From positions 1 through 64,000 of the forward strand of contig JARRKE010000004.1 of NCBI GenBank assembly GCA_037388465.1: a stretch of 64,000 bases of DNA. The letters are read 5' to 3'. Positions 55,851 through 64,000 of this stretch are shown in pieces; the stretch's first letter is position 1; each line of letters opens with the position of its first letter. A program made the translations under genes and the position numbers. The notes under the pieces were generated by a model. It made no database searches, had not been told where the DNA came from, and saw nothing but the letters and a program-made list of their open reading frames with translations. The DNA is from Gammaproteobacteria bacterium. Lineage in GTDB: Bacteria > Pseudomonadota > Gammaproteobacteria > SpSt-1174.

Positions 55851-56351
55851 ATGCGTATTCTCGGCATCGATCCCGGTTCCCGCATCACCGGTTACGGGGT
55901 GATCGAAAGCGACGGGCAGGCCAGCCGGCATCTGGCCAGCGGCGCGATTCGCGTCGAGGGTGAAAATCTGCCGGAGCGCCTGGGATGCATTTTCCGCGAG
56001 GTTTCCGCGCTGATCGAGGAGCACCGGCCGGATCAGATGGCGATCGAGAACGTGTTCGTTTCCCAGAACGCCGCCTCCGCCCTCAAGCTCGGCCAGGCGC
56101 GCGGGGCGGCTATCGTGGCCGGGGTGCGTGCCGGCCTGGCGGTGGCGGAGTACAGTCCGCGCGAGGTGAAGCTCGCCATCGTGGGGCGCGGCGGGGCCGA
56201 CAAGACGCAGGTACAGCATATGGTCAAGGTTCTGCTTAATCTGCAGGGGCGCCTGCAGGCCGACAGCGCGGATGCCCTGGGCATCGCGCTGTGCCATGCG
56301 CATACTGGCCTGTCCGGAGTGGCGGCCGCACTCAGGGGCGTCCGCGCATGA
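55851..56351 (+). CDS. ruvC: Holliday junction endonuclease RuvC
   Basis: RuvC resolves Holliday junctions symmetrically. The 166-aa product has the acidic catalytic set: D in ILGIDPGSRITGYG, E in AIENVFVSQNA, and the C-terminal DSADALGIALCHAH. It overlaps ruvA by 4 bases (ATGA), making a ruvCAB operon. Confidence 0.97.
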   Translation: MRILGIDPGSRITGYGVIESDGQASRHLASGAIRVEGENLPERLGCIFREVSALIEEHRPDQMAIENVFVSQNAASALKLGQARGAAIVAGVRAGLAVAEYSPREVKLAIVGRGGADKTQVQHMVKVLLNLQGRLQADSADALGIALCHAHTGLSGVAAALRGVRA

Positions 56352-56941
56352 TCGGCAGGCTGCGGGGCGAGATCGTGGTCAAGCAGCCCCCCATGCTGCT
56401 GGTCGACGTGAACGGGGTCGGCTACGAGCTCGAGGCCCCGATGAGCACCTTCTACGAACTGGGGGCGGCCGGCACCCAGGTCACGCTGTTCACTCACCTC
56501 CAGGTGCGCGAGGACGCCCATACCCTGTACGCCTTTGTTTCCGAAGCCGAACGCAGCCTGTTCCGCAGCCTGCTCAAGGTGAGCGGTGTGGGCGCGAAGA
56601 TGGCCCTGGCCATCCTCTCCGGCATGAACGCCGCCGAATTCGGACGCTGCGTGCAGGCCGGCGACGCAGCCGCCCTGACCCGGCTGCCCGGTATCGGCAA
56701 GAAGACCGCCGAACGCCTGATCATCGAGATGCGCGACCGCATCGAGGCCCCCGGCGAGGTCGCGCTGACCCCGACCGGCGGCACGCCGGTGTCCGACCCG
56801 GTGGAAGACGCCGTACACGCCCTGATTTCCCTCGGCTACCGGCCCGCCGACGCCAGCCGCATGGTCAGCGCGGTGGAGGCGGCGGACCTGGGCAGTGAAG
56901 AGATCATCCGTCAGGCCCTGCGTGCTACTCTGAACCGGTGA
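56348..56941 (+). CDS. ruvA: Holliday junction DNA helicase subunit RuvA
   Basis: RuvA binds the junction and loads RuvB. The 197-aa product has an OB-fold start ([10 protein letters not shown]), two helix-hairpin-helix motifs ([26 protein letters not shown]) and a C-terminal RuvB-binding domain ([11 protein letters not shown]). The start at 56348 overlaps ruvC, and the end overlaps ruvB by 4 bases. Confidence 0.97.
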   Translation: MIGRLRGEIVVKQPPMLLVDVNGVGYELEAPMSTFYELGAAGTQVTLFTHLQVREDAHTLYAFVSEAERSLFRSLLKVSGVGAKMALAILSGMNAAEFGRCVQAGDAAALTRLPGIGKKTAERLIIEMRDRIEAPGEVALTPTGGTPVSDPVEDAVHALISLGYRPADASRMVSAVEAADLGSEEIIRQALRATLNR

Positions 56942-57990
56942 GCGAATCCGACCGCATCATCTCCGCCCAGGTCCTGGGTGAGGAGCGTCAGATCGAGGAG
57001 AACATCCGCCCCCGGCGGCTGGCCGATTACGTCGGCCAGCCCGCGGTGCGCGAGCAGATGGCGATCTTCATCCAGGCGGCGCGCGGGCGGGGCGAACCGC
57101 TGGACCACGTGCTGATCTTCGGTCCGCCCGGCCTGGGCAAAACCACCCTGTCGCACATCATCGCCCACGAACTGGAGGCGGGGCTGCGCCACACCTCCGG
57201 CCCGGTGCTGGAGAAACCCGGCGATCTGGCGGCCATTCTCACCAATCTCGAACCGGGCGACGTGCTGTTCGTGGACGAGATCCACCGGCTGTCCCCGGTG
57301 GTGGAAGAGGTGCTTTACCCGGCCATGGAGGACTTCCAGCTCGACATCGTGATCGGCGAGGGGCCGGCGGCGCGTTCCATCAAGCTGGACCTGCCCCCGT
57401 TCACCCTGGTGGGCGCCACCACCCGGGCCGGCCTGCTGACCTCCCCGCTGCGCGACCGCTTCGGCATCGTCCAGCGCCTGGAGTTCTATTCCCGCGAGGA
57501 GCTGACGCGCATCGTGCTGCGTTCGGCGCGTATCCTGGGGGTCGAGATCGAGGAAGGCGGGGCGGCGGAGATCGCCAAGCGTTCGCGCGGAACGCCGCGC
57601 ATCGCAAACCGTCTGCTACGCCGGGTGCGTGATTTCGCCCAGGTCAAGGCGGACGGGCGCATTACCGGCGAGGTGGCGGACCGGGCCCTCGACCTGCTCA
57701 ACGTGGACGTGCACGGCTTCGACAACATGGACCGGCGCCTGTTGCTGGCGGTGATCCAGAAGTTCGACGGCGGCCCGGTGGGCATCGACAGCCTGGCGGC
57801 GGCCATCGGCGAGGAGCGCGGCACGTTGGAGGATGTGATAGAACCCTATCTGATCCAGCAGGGGTTTATGATGCGTACCGCGCGCGGGCGCGTGGCCACT
57901 GCCTCCGCCTACCGGCATTTCGGGTTGTCCCCGCGCAGCGACCTGTCGCCGGGCGATGCCGGCGGCGATTTGTTCGACGAGGTTCCCTGA
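56938..57990 (+). CDS. ruvB: Holliday junction DNA helicase RuvB
   Basis: This 350-aa AAA+ motor drives branch migration with RuvA. Walker A is [10 protein letters not shown], Walker [10 protein letters not shown], with the sensor segment GATTRAGLL and the C-terminal winged helix. The start is GTG at 56938 (GTGA overlap with the ruvA stop). Confidence 0.97.
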   Translation: MSESDRIISAQVLGEERQIEENIRPRRLADYVGQPAVREQMAIFIQAARGRGEPLDHVLIFGPPGLGKTTLSHIIAHELEAGLRHTSGPVLEKPGDLAAILTNLEPGDVLFVDEIHRLSPVVEEVLYPAMEDFQLDIVIGEGPAARSIKLDLPPFTLVGATTRAGLLTSPLRDRFGIVQRLEFYSREELTRIVLRSARILGVEIEEGGAAEIAKRSRGTPRIANRLLRRVRDFAQVKADGRITGEVADRALDLLNVDVHGFDNMDRRLLLAVIQKFDGGPVGIDSLAAAIGEERGTLEDVIEPYLIQQGFMMRTARGRVATASAYRHFGLSPRSDLSPGDAGGDLFDEVP

Positions 57991-58007
57991 AACGGTTTTC
58001 CAGCAGC

Positions 58008-58439
58008 ATGACGGACACCGACCAGAATACGTTTGCATTGCCGGTCCGGGTCTATTTCGAGGACACCGATCTGGCGGGCGTCGTGTATTACGCCAACTAT
58101 CTGAAATTCATGGAGCGCGCACGTACCGAATGGCTGCGCGCCCGGGGGTTCGAGCAGGATGCGTTGATCCGCGAACTCGGCATCGTGTTTGCGGTGCGCA
58201 GCGTGCAGGTGGATTATCTGCGCCCCGCGCGGTTCAACGAACTGCTCGAAGTGCGCGCCAGCGTGAAACAGTGGGGGCGCGCCAGTGTCACATTTGTTCA
58301 AGCAGTGCTGCGTTACGATGAGGGTCGGGAAGAGATCCTGGCGCGCGGTGAGATCAAGGTCGCCTGCCTGGATTCCACATCCTTCCGGCCCAAAACCATT
58401 CCCGACGCACTGCTAGGAGTTCTGCAAGATGTCGCCTGA
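58008..58439 (+). CDS. ybgC: Tol-Pal-associated acyl-CoA thioesterase YbgC
   Basis: This 143-aa hot-dog-fold thioesterase has the catalytic Asp in YFEDTDLAGVVYYANYLKF and the SVQVDYLRPARF strand. It hydrolyses acyl-CoA (or acyl-ACP) and is the usual first gene of the tol-pal cluster. Its end overlaps tolQ by 11 bases. Confidence 0.94.
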   Translation: MTDTDQNTFALPVRVYFEDTDLAGVVYYANYLKFMERARTEWLRARGFEQDALIRELGIVFAVRSVQVDYLRPARFNELLEVRASVKQWGRASVTFVQAVLRYDEGREEILARGEIKVACLDSTSFRPKTIPDALLGVLQDVA

Positions 58440-59130
58440 CCTTTCTGTATGGCACCTCGTCACGAACGCGAGTTTCGTGGTCCAGCTGGTGATGCTGCTG
58501 CTGCTTCTGGCATCCGTCACATCCTGGACGCTGATGGTGATGAAATGGCGCCTGCTGCGCGACGCACGCAGCGAGGCGGCACGGTTCGAAGAGCGGTTCT
58601 GGTCCGGTACCGACCTGGCCAGCATCTACGAAGCATCGCGCCGCAAACAGCCGCTGACCGGTCTGGAGCGCATCTTCGTCAGCGGTTTCGGCGAGTTCGT
58701 GCGCCTGCACCGACAGCGCCAGGCCAATCCCCTGACCATCAACGACACCGTGCAGCGTTCCATGCGGGTCGCCTCGGCGCGCGAGGAGGATGGGCTGGAA
58801 CAGTACCTGTCCTTTCTCGCCACCGTGGGGTCGACCAGCCCGTATGTGGGCCTGTTCGGGACGGTGTGGGGAATCATGAGCGCCTTCATGTCCCTGAGCG
58901 GCGTGCATCAGGCCACCCTGGCCGTAGTGGCGCCGGGTATCGCCGAGGCGCTGATCGCCACGGCCATGGGCCTGGTCGCGGCGATTCCGGCGGTGATCGC
59001 CTACAACCGTTTCGCCGACGACGTGGAGCGCCTGGTGGGGCGCTACGAAAATTTCCTGGAGGAGTTCCTCACCCTGCTGCAGCGCCAGTCGCTTTCCAGC
59101 GCCGAAGCCGCCGAAATGGCCGGGAGTTGA
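58429..59130 (+). CDS. tolQ: Tol-Pal system proton channel subunit TolQ
   Basis: This 233-aa ExbB/MotA-like inner-membrane protein has three helices (LVMLLLLLASVTSW; the second in VGLFGTVWGIMSAFM; the third in IAEALIATAMGLVAAIPAVIAYN). With TolR it forms the proton-driven motor that energises TolA during division. AGGAG lies upstream of the ATG. Confidence 0.96.
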   Translation: MSPDLSVWHLVTNASFVVQLVMLLLLLASVTSWTLMVMKWRLLRDARSEAARFEERFWSGTDLASIYEASRRKQPLTGLERIFVSGFGEFVRLHRQRQANPLTINDTVQRSMRVASAREEDGLEQYLSFLATVGSTSPYVGLFGTVWGIMSAFMSLSGVHQATLAVVAPGIAEALIATAMGLVAAIPAVIAYNRFADDVERLVGRYENFLEEFLTLLQRQSLSSAEAAEMAGS

Positions 59131-59133
59131 GGC

Positions 59134-59565
<432 letters not shown>

Positions 59566-59572
59566 ACGTACC

Positions 59573-60490
59573 ATGTGGAGTGAAATACGCCGTCATCCCA
59601 AGGCCCTGGCGATTTCCATCGGCCTGCATATCCTGTTCATCACCTTGCTGGTGATCGGCTTTCGCATGATGCCCCGTGACGTCGGCAACCCGAATCAACG
59701 TGTGATTCAGGCCGAAACCGTCACACCACAGGCGCTGAAGGCCATGCAGCAGCCATCCCCTGCCGAGCAACAGCGCGAAGCGGAAGCCAAACGCAAGGCG
59801 GAGGCGGCGGCACTGGCGGCCAAACGTCAGGCGGAAGAACAGGCCAAACAGCAGGCAGCGCTGGAGGCCCAGCGCAAGGCGGAGGCGGCAGCCAAGCAAC
59901 AGGCGGCGTTGGAAGCCAAGCGCCAAGCCGAGGAAAAGGCCAAACAGCAGGCGGCGCTGGAAGCCAAGCGCAAGGCGGAGGCGGTGGCCAAGCAGCAGGC
60001 GGCGCTGGAAGCCAAACGCAAGGCGGAGGCGGTGGCCAAGCAGAAGGCGGCGCTGGAGGCCAAACGCAAAGCCGAGGCGGAAGCCAAACGCAAGGCGGAG
60101 GCCGAGGCGCGGCAGAAAGCGGCCCTCGCGGCCGAGCTCAAGCAGGCCCAGCAGCAGGCTCAGCAAGCGCTGCAGGCCGAGCAGGCCGCCGCTGCGGCCA
60201 AGGCCCGGCAGGTACAGGAAAATGCCTATGTCAACGCTATCAAGGCCAGGATACAGCAGGCCTGGCTGCGTCCCCCGGACGAACCGCCCGGGCAGACGGC
60301 CGAGATCCACGTCACCCAGACCCCTGGCGGTTTTGTCACCAAGGTCACTCTGGTACGGTGTAGCGGCAGTCCGGCCTTTTGCCGGTCGGTGGAGGCCGCG
60401 GTCTGGAAAGCGGAACCCCTGCCTCAGCCCAAGGACCCGGCACTGTTTCAACGTGACCTGACCTTCTTTTTCGAGCCCGATCAGTCATGA
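59573..60490 (+). CDS. tolA: Tol-Pal system protein TolA
   Basis: In this 305-aa protein an N-terminal membrane helix (ALAISIGLHILFITLLVIGF) is followed by a long Ala/Lys/Glu coiled-helix domain (about 60-215) and a C-terminal globular domain (AYVNAIKARIQQAWLRPP, VRCSGSPAFCRSVEAAV with two Cys). It links TolQR to TolB/Pal in the outer membrane. The helical domain contains a 48-base tandem repeat. The stop overlaps tolB by 4 bases. Confidence 0.95.
   Translation: MWSEIRRHPKALAISIGLHILFITLLVIGFRMMPRDVGNPNQRVIQAETVTPQALKAMQQPSPAEQQREAEAKRKAEAAALAAKRQAEEQAKQQAALEAQRKAEAAAKQQAALEAKRQAEEKAKQQAALEAKRKAEAVAKQQAALEAKRKAEAVAKQKAALEAKRKAEAEAKRKAEAEARQKAALAAELKQAQQQAQQALQAEQAAAAAKARQVQENAYVNAIKARIQQAWLRPPDEPPGQTAEIHVTQTPGGFVTKVTLVRCSGSPAFCRSVEAAVWKAEPLPQPKDPALFQRDLTFFFEPDQS
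59843..60082 (+). repeat. Tandem repeat in the TolA helical domain
   Basis: Five consecutive 48-base units encode variants of the 16-residue repeat AKQQAALEAKRKAEAV. Copies 3 and 4 are almost identical in DNA. Degenerate further units flank the array. Confidence 0.85.
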
Positions 60491-61791
60491 ATCAACGCCT
60501 GACTACCGCACTGCTCTGGTTGAGCCTGCTGCTCCTGCTTGCGGGACGCGCGCATGCCGCCCTGGAAATCCGCATCACTCAGGGTGCCGAGGGTGCCCAG
60601 CCCATCGCGGTGCTGCCTTTCCAGTGGACCGGCCAGGGCAAACCGCCCCAGGATATCGCCGCCATCGTCAATGCGGACCTCGGCCGCAGCGGCCAATTCG
60701 CACCGCTCACGGCCAGCCGTTTTCCGCAACAGCCGGCGACGCCGGCCCAGATCCGTTTTCGCCAGTGGCGCAATGCGGGGGTGGACAACCTGGCGATGGG
60801 GCAACTGATACCCCAGGCCGGCGGGCGTTACCTGGTGCAGTTCCGCCTGTTCGATACGCTGCGCGGTGAGCAGATCCTCGGTTACAGCATCCCGGCCACC
60901 GCATCGACGCTGCGCCAGGCCGCACATCAGATCAGTGACTATATCTACGAGAAACTGCTCGGCAGGCGCGGGGCCTTCAATACCAAGGTGGCGTACGTGG
61001 CGGTGGCCACGACGCCCAAAGGAAAGCGCTACACGCTGCAGATCGCGGACGCGGACGGTTACGGGCCGCATAACGTGCTGGTGTCCAAGCAGCCGATCAT
61101 GTCGCCGGCCTGGTCGCCGGACGGGCAACATCTGGCCTATGTCTCCTTCGAGACCGGCCACTCGGTGGTCTACCTGCAGAACATCTCTTCGGCAAAACGC
61201 GAAAAGATCGCGGACTATCCGGGCATCAACGGGGCGCCGGCGTTTTCGCCGGACGGTTCCAGGCTTGCGCTGACTCTGTCCAAGGGCGGCAACGCCGATA
61301 TCTACATCCTCAATCTACGTACCCGGAAGCTGACCCAGCTCACGCATAGCAGCGCCATCGACACCAGTGCGGCCTGGGCGCCGGACGGCAAGTCCCTGAT
61401 CTTCACCTCGGATCGTGCCGGCGGCCCCCAGCTGTACCGGATTTCCGCCAGTGGTGGCACGCCCCGGCGGTTGACCTATCAGGGCAGCTACAATGCATCG
61501 CCTGCGGTTTCTCCCGACGGCAAGGAGGTGGCCATGGTGCATGCTCATCAGGGCCGGTTCGTCATCGCCGTCCAGGATGTCGCCAGCGGCCAGATGCAGA
61601 CGCTGACCAAGGGGCCGTTGGACGACAGTCCGAGTTATGCCCCGAATGGCGATATGATTCTGTATTCCGCGGTTGATGGCGGGCGGGGCGTCCTGGCCGC
61701 CGTCAGTGCCGATGGGAAGGTGCACCAGCTGCTGGTGCTGAGTGGTGAGGAAGTGCGCGAACCTGCGTGGTCGCCGTTTCTTCATCCCTGA
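60487..61791 (+). CDS. tolB: Tol-Pal system protein TolB
   Basis: This 434-aa periplasmic protein has a signal peptide (to about residue 25, ending RAHA-A), an N-terminal alpha/beta domain, and a six-bladed beta-propeller with repeated WSPDG / FSPDGS / WAPDGKS motifs. TolB binds Pal and TolA. The start ATG overlaps the tolA stop (ATGA). Confidence 0.96.
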   Translation: MNQRLTTALLWLSLLLLLAGRAHAALEIRITQGAEGAQPIAVLPFQWTGQGKPPQDIAAIVNADLGRSGQFAPLTASRFPQQPATPAQIRFRQWRNAGVDNLAMGQLIPQAGGRYLVQFRLFDTLRGEQILGYSIPATASTLRQAAHQISDYIYEKLLGRRGAFNTKVAYVAVATTPKGKRYTLQIADADGYGPHNVLVSKQPIMSPAWSPDGQHLAYVSFETGHSVVYLQNISSAKREKIADYPGINGAPAFSPDGSRLALTLSKGGNADIYILNLRTRKLTQLTHSSAIDTSAAWAPDGKSLIFTSDRAGGPQLYRISASGGTPRRLTYQGSYNASPAVSPDGKEVAMVHAHQGRFVIAVQDVASGQMQTLTKGPLDDSPSYAPNGDMILYSAVDGGRGVLAAVSADGKVHQLLVLSGEEVREPAWSPFLHP

Positions 61792-61826
61792 ATGCTGGTT
61801 CTGAGATCAGACCTGAGGAGATACCC

Positions 61827-62366
61827 ATGCGATCAATGATAAGACTTGCCGCTGTGTTCGTGGTGCTCGCGATGTTTGCCGGCTGCGCCAGTACGGCGAA
61901 AAAACCGGGCGAAGCGGCGCCGGGCACGGCGGCACAGCCTGAGGCCGGGGCCGGTGCTCAAGGCATCCCGCAGGGTACCCAGCAGGGTGCGCTGCCGGCC
62001 AGCGAACTGGACAACCCGCAGAGCCCGCTGTCCAAGCGCGAAATCTATTTCGACTTCGACAGCAGTCTGATCAAACCGGAATACCTGGCTATCATCAAGG
62101 CGCATGGCCAGTATCTGATGGATCACCCGCAGGCCAAGATCCGTCTGGAGGGCAACACCGACGAGCGCGGTTCGCGCGAGTACAACCTCGCCCTCGGCGA
62201 GCGCCGGGCGCAGTCCGTCGCCCGCGTGATGGAGCTGCAGGGCGTCGCTTCCGATCAGATCGAAGTGGTCAGCTACGGTGAGGAAAAGCCCGTATGCACC
62301 GCGCATGACGAGGCCTGCTGGTCCCAGAATCGACGGGTAGATATTGTCTATGTGGATCGTGGCTAA
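61827..62366 (+). CDS. pal: Peptidoglycan-associated lipoprotein Pal
   Basis: This 179-aa outer-membrane lipoprotein has the lipobox MFAGC with Cys20, then a Gly/Ala/Gln linker and an OmpA-like domain (IYFDFDSSLIKPEYL, EGNTDERGSREYNLALGERRA) that binds diaminopimelate in peptidoglycan. The start is ATG at 61827 with GAGGAG upstream. Confidence 0.96.
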   Translation: MRSMIRLAAVFVVLAMFAGCASTAKKPGEAAPGTAAQPEAGAGAQGIPQGTQQGALPASELDNPQSPLSKREIYFDFDSSLIKPEYLAIIKAHGQYLMDHPQAKIRLEGNTDERGSREYNLALGERRAQSVARVMELQGVASDQIEVVSYGEEKPVCTAHDEACWSQNRRVDIVYVDRG

Positions 62367-63168
62367 ACGTTCCCGGCTGGCGGCGCTCGGGCTGGGCCTG
62401 AGCGCCGTGCTGGCCGCGTCCGCGACGTATGCCGACAGCTGGACCCAGCGGATCAAGAGCCTGGAAGACCAGCAACAGGGCCTGCAACAGCAGGTTGATC
62501 GTCTGAACCGCCAGGTGAGCGGGCAGGGGCTGGTCAACATGTATCAGCAGCTCACCGATCTGCAGCAGCAGGTTCAGCAGTTGCGCGGCGACGTGGACGA
62601 ACTCAAGCATCAGCTGGACGAGACGCAGAAGCGGCAGCGCGATCTTTACGTCGATATCGACAAGCGGCTGCAGGCGCTGGAGTCGGGCAAAGGCGCGTCG
62701 CCGCCCCCTGCCGCGCAACCGAACAATGCCGGCCATGCCGGCAGTCAGGCGGGGGCGTCCGCTGCCGACAACCAGCAGGATGCGACGATCCTGGCGTCCT
62801 ATCAGGCGGCGCTGCAGCTGTTGCAGAACGCCCGTTACAACGATGCCATCAGCGCCCTGAAACAGTTCCGGACCAAGCACCCGGACAGCAGCTATGCCAG
62901 CAATGCGCTGTACTGGGAGGGCGAGGCCGAATACGCACAGCGTGATTTCAAGGCGGCCGAGCAGTCGTTCCAGGGCGTGATCAAGCAATATCCCGACAGC
63001 AACAAGGTGCCGGATGCGCGGCTCAAGCTGGGCTATACCTATTACGAGCTGAAGCAGTGGAAGTCCTCCCGCAAGGCATTGCAGACGGTGGTCAAGCAGC
63101 ATCCGGACAGTTCCGCCGCCCGATTGGCATCGAGGTTCCTCAAACGCATGGACAAGGAGGGGCATTGA
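62350..63168 (+). CDS. cpoB: Cell division coordinator CpoB
   Basis: This 272-aa periplasmic protein has a signal peptide (cleavage after about ATYA), an N-terminal trimerising coiled coil (LEDQQQGLQQQVDRLNRQV...; about 30-110) and C-terminal TPR repeats (YQAALQLLQNARYNDAISAL, YEGEAEYAQ-like, VKQHPDSSAARLA). It coordinates PBP1B and Tol during constriction. The start at 62350 overlaps pal by 17 bases; a TTG two codons earlier is possible. Confidence 0.94.
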   Translation: MWIVAKRSRLAALGLGLSAVLAASATYADSWTQRIKSLEDQQQGLQQQVDRLNRQVSGQGLVNMYQQLTDLQQQVQQLRGDVDELKHQLDETQKRQRDLYVDIDKRLQALESGKGASPPPAAQPNNAGHAGSQAGASAADNQQDATILASYQAALQLLQNARYNDAISALKQFRTKHPDSSYASNALYWEGEAEYAQRDFKAAEQSFQGVIKQYPDSNKVPDARLKLGYTYYELKQWKSSRKALQTVVKQHPDSSAARLASRFLKRMDKEGH

Positions 63169-63169
63169 G

Positions 63170-63850
63170 GTGGGCACCGCCTTGAGGCTCGAACCCGACA
63201 CCCTGGATACGGCCCGCCTGCGGGTCACTGAGATCTTCTATTCCCTGCAGGGTGAATCGCGCACGGTGGGCCTGCCAACGGTGTTCGTGCGCCTGACAGG
63301 GTGTCCGTTGCGCTGCGATTACTGCGACACCGCTTATGCCTTCACCGGCGGTACCTGGATGACCCTGGCGCAGATCCTGAAGACGGTCGCTCAGTACGAG
63401 CCGCGGTTCGTAACCGTCACGGGCGGTGAGCCGCTGGCGCAAAAGGACTGCATTCCGCTCCTGCGCGCTTTGTGCGACGCGGGCTACGAGGTCTCGCTGG
63501 AAACCAGCGGCGCGCTGGATATCGGCGCCGTCGATCCCCGCGTCAGCAGGGTCATGGACATCAAGACCCCCGCTTCGGGCGAGGCGGAGCGCAACCGGCT
63601 GGAAAACCTGACCCTGCTGACGTCGAAGGATCAGGTGAAGTTCGTGATCTGCTCACGCGAGGATTACGAATGGTCACGTGCCTTCGTGCTCGAGCATGCA
63701 CTGGCGATGCACTGCGAGATCCTGTTTTCGCCCAGTCATGGCAAACTCGAGCCTCACGTACTGGCCGAATGGATACTGGAGGATCGTCTGCCGGTACGCT
63801 TCCAGTTGCAGCTGCATAAATACCTCTGGGGCGACGTCCCGGGCCACTGA
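63170..63850 (+). CDS. queE: 7-carboxy-7-deazaguanine synthase
   Basis: This 226-aa radical-SAM enzyme of queuosine synthesis has the cluster motif CPLRCDYC (CX3CX2C) in VRLTGCPLRCDYCDTAY, the SAM-binding VTGGEPLAQ, and the N-terminal EIFYSLQGES. The start is GTG at 63170, next to the cpoB stop. queC follows, so the 7-deazaguanine steps are clustered. Confidence 0.95.
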   Translation: MGTALRLEPDTLDTARLRVTEIFYSLQGESRTVGLPTVFVRLTGCPLRCDYCDTAYAFTGGTWMTLAQILKTVAQYEPRFVTVTGGEPLAQKDCIPLLRALCDAGYEVSLETSGALDIGAVDPRVSRVMDIKTPASGEAERNRLENLTLLTSKDQVKFVICSREDYEWSRAFVLEHALAMHCEILFSPSHGKLEPHVLAEWILEDRLPVRFQLQLHKYLWGDVPGH

Positions 63851-63856
63851 TCCTCG

Positions 63857-64000
63857 ATGTCCAGGGCCGTCGTACTCCTCTCGGGCGGGTTGGATTCCGC
63901 CACCACCCTCGCCATTGCCAAGCGTGAAGGCTATGCCTGTTACGCCCTGAGCTTTCGTTACGGGCAGCGGCATGATGCCGAGCTGCTCGCGGCGGCGCGT
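63857..64000 (+). CDS. queC: 7-cyano-7-deazaguanine synthase (partial)
   Basis: The first 48 codons are present; the gene runs off the right edge. The N-terminus [18 protein letters not shown] is the ATP pyrophosphatase loop of QueC, which makes preQ0 from the QueE product, ATP and ammonia; [12 protein letters not shown] is also typical. ATG at 63857, six bases after queE. Confidence 0.93.
   Translation, partial: MSRAVVLLSGGLDSATTLAIAKREGYACYALSFRYGQRHDAELLAAAR

Overview
The window is a gene-dense, GC-rich stretch of bacterial chromosome. About 70 protein genes lie on both strands with short spacers and many 4-base start/stop overlaps. I see no rRNA, tRNA, CRISPR array, insertion sequence or prophage. 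The gene content and order point to a gammaproteobacterium, probably a Chromatiales/Ectothiorhodospiraceae-like lineage. The main clues are fmdB-DUF502-aspS-nudB-yebC-ruvCAB-ybgC-tolQRAB-pal-cpoB-queE-queC, rppH-ptsP, hemL-thiE-thiD next to rubredoxin, an argF-argD pair and a lipoyl-domain-bearing E3. The lineage is an inference from synteny, not from a marker gene.

Layout. 1-2.9 kb: argF-argD and an iron superoxide dismutase gene (minus strand). 3-5.2 kb: an asparagine-synthetase-like amidotransferase and monothiol glutaredoxin. 5.3-8.9 kb: archease, RtcB RNA ligase and a PHP-bearing family X DNA polymerase, a possible nucleic-acid repair group. 8.9-10.6 kb: a response regulator with a degenerate GGDEF domain, and RNase T (minus). 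10.9-16.9 kb: a structured leader followed by the pyruvate dehydrogenase operon (aceE, aceF, lipoyl-E3). 17-18.3 kb: argG. 18.4-21.1 kb: a large periplasmic-sensor GGDEF-EAL protein. 21.2-26.8 kb: mlaA, a membrane protein, mpl, a Ser/Thr kinase with a cyclic-nucleotide-binding domain, ubiX, a LON-domain protein and a thioredoxin. 26.9-28.9 kb: a cold-shock gene with a striking 5' hairpin, an AEC transporter and a chalcone-isomerase-like protein.

28.9-32.2 kb (minus): a compact glycerophosphodiester/glycerol operon. 32.3-33.4 kb: a stand-alone FHA protein and an acyltransferase. 33.4-36.7 kb (minus): hemL, thiE and thiD. 36.8-40.4 kb: rubredoxin, a membrane protein coupled to a second GGDEF-EAL protein, and an unknown protein. 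40.4-46.4 kb: HAD phosphatase, rppH-ptsP, hemJ, a TlpA-like thioredoxin and a ClC antiporter. 46.6-49.5 kb: argC, a coiled-coil membrane protein, bactofilin, erpA and a small unknown protein. 49.6-51 kb (minus): a short-chain dehydrogenase and a DsrE-family protein. 51.1-64 kb: the long co-oriented block from fmdB to queC, which runs off the right edge.

Most of the window is housekeeping: arginine synthesis, acetyl-CoA formation, haem and thiamine, envelope integrity through Tol-Pal, Holliday junction processing and queuosine precursor synthesis. The less routine layer is signalling. It comprises three c-di-GMP-type proteins (one apparently catalytically dead but with an intact inhibitory site), a Ser/Thr kinase fused to a cNMP-binding domain, and an isolated FHA domain. 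Several intergenic regions carry clear dyads or hairpins (csp leader, pdh leader, sodB promoter). I did not find a self-contained, unmistakably new defence or mobile system. The best leads are the csp leader, the degenerate GGDEF receiver and the PhnD-like GGDEF-EAL sensor.
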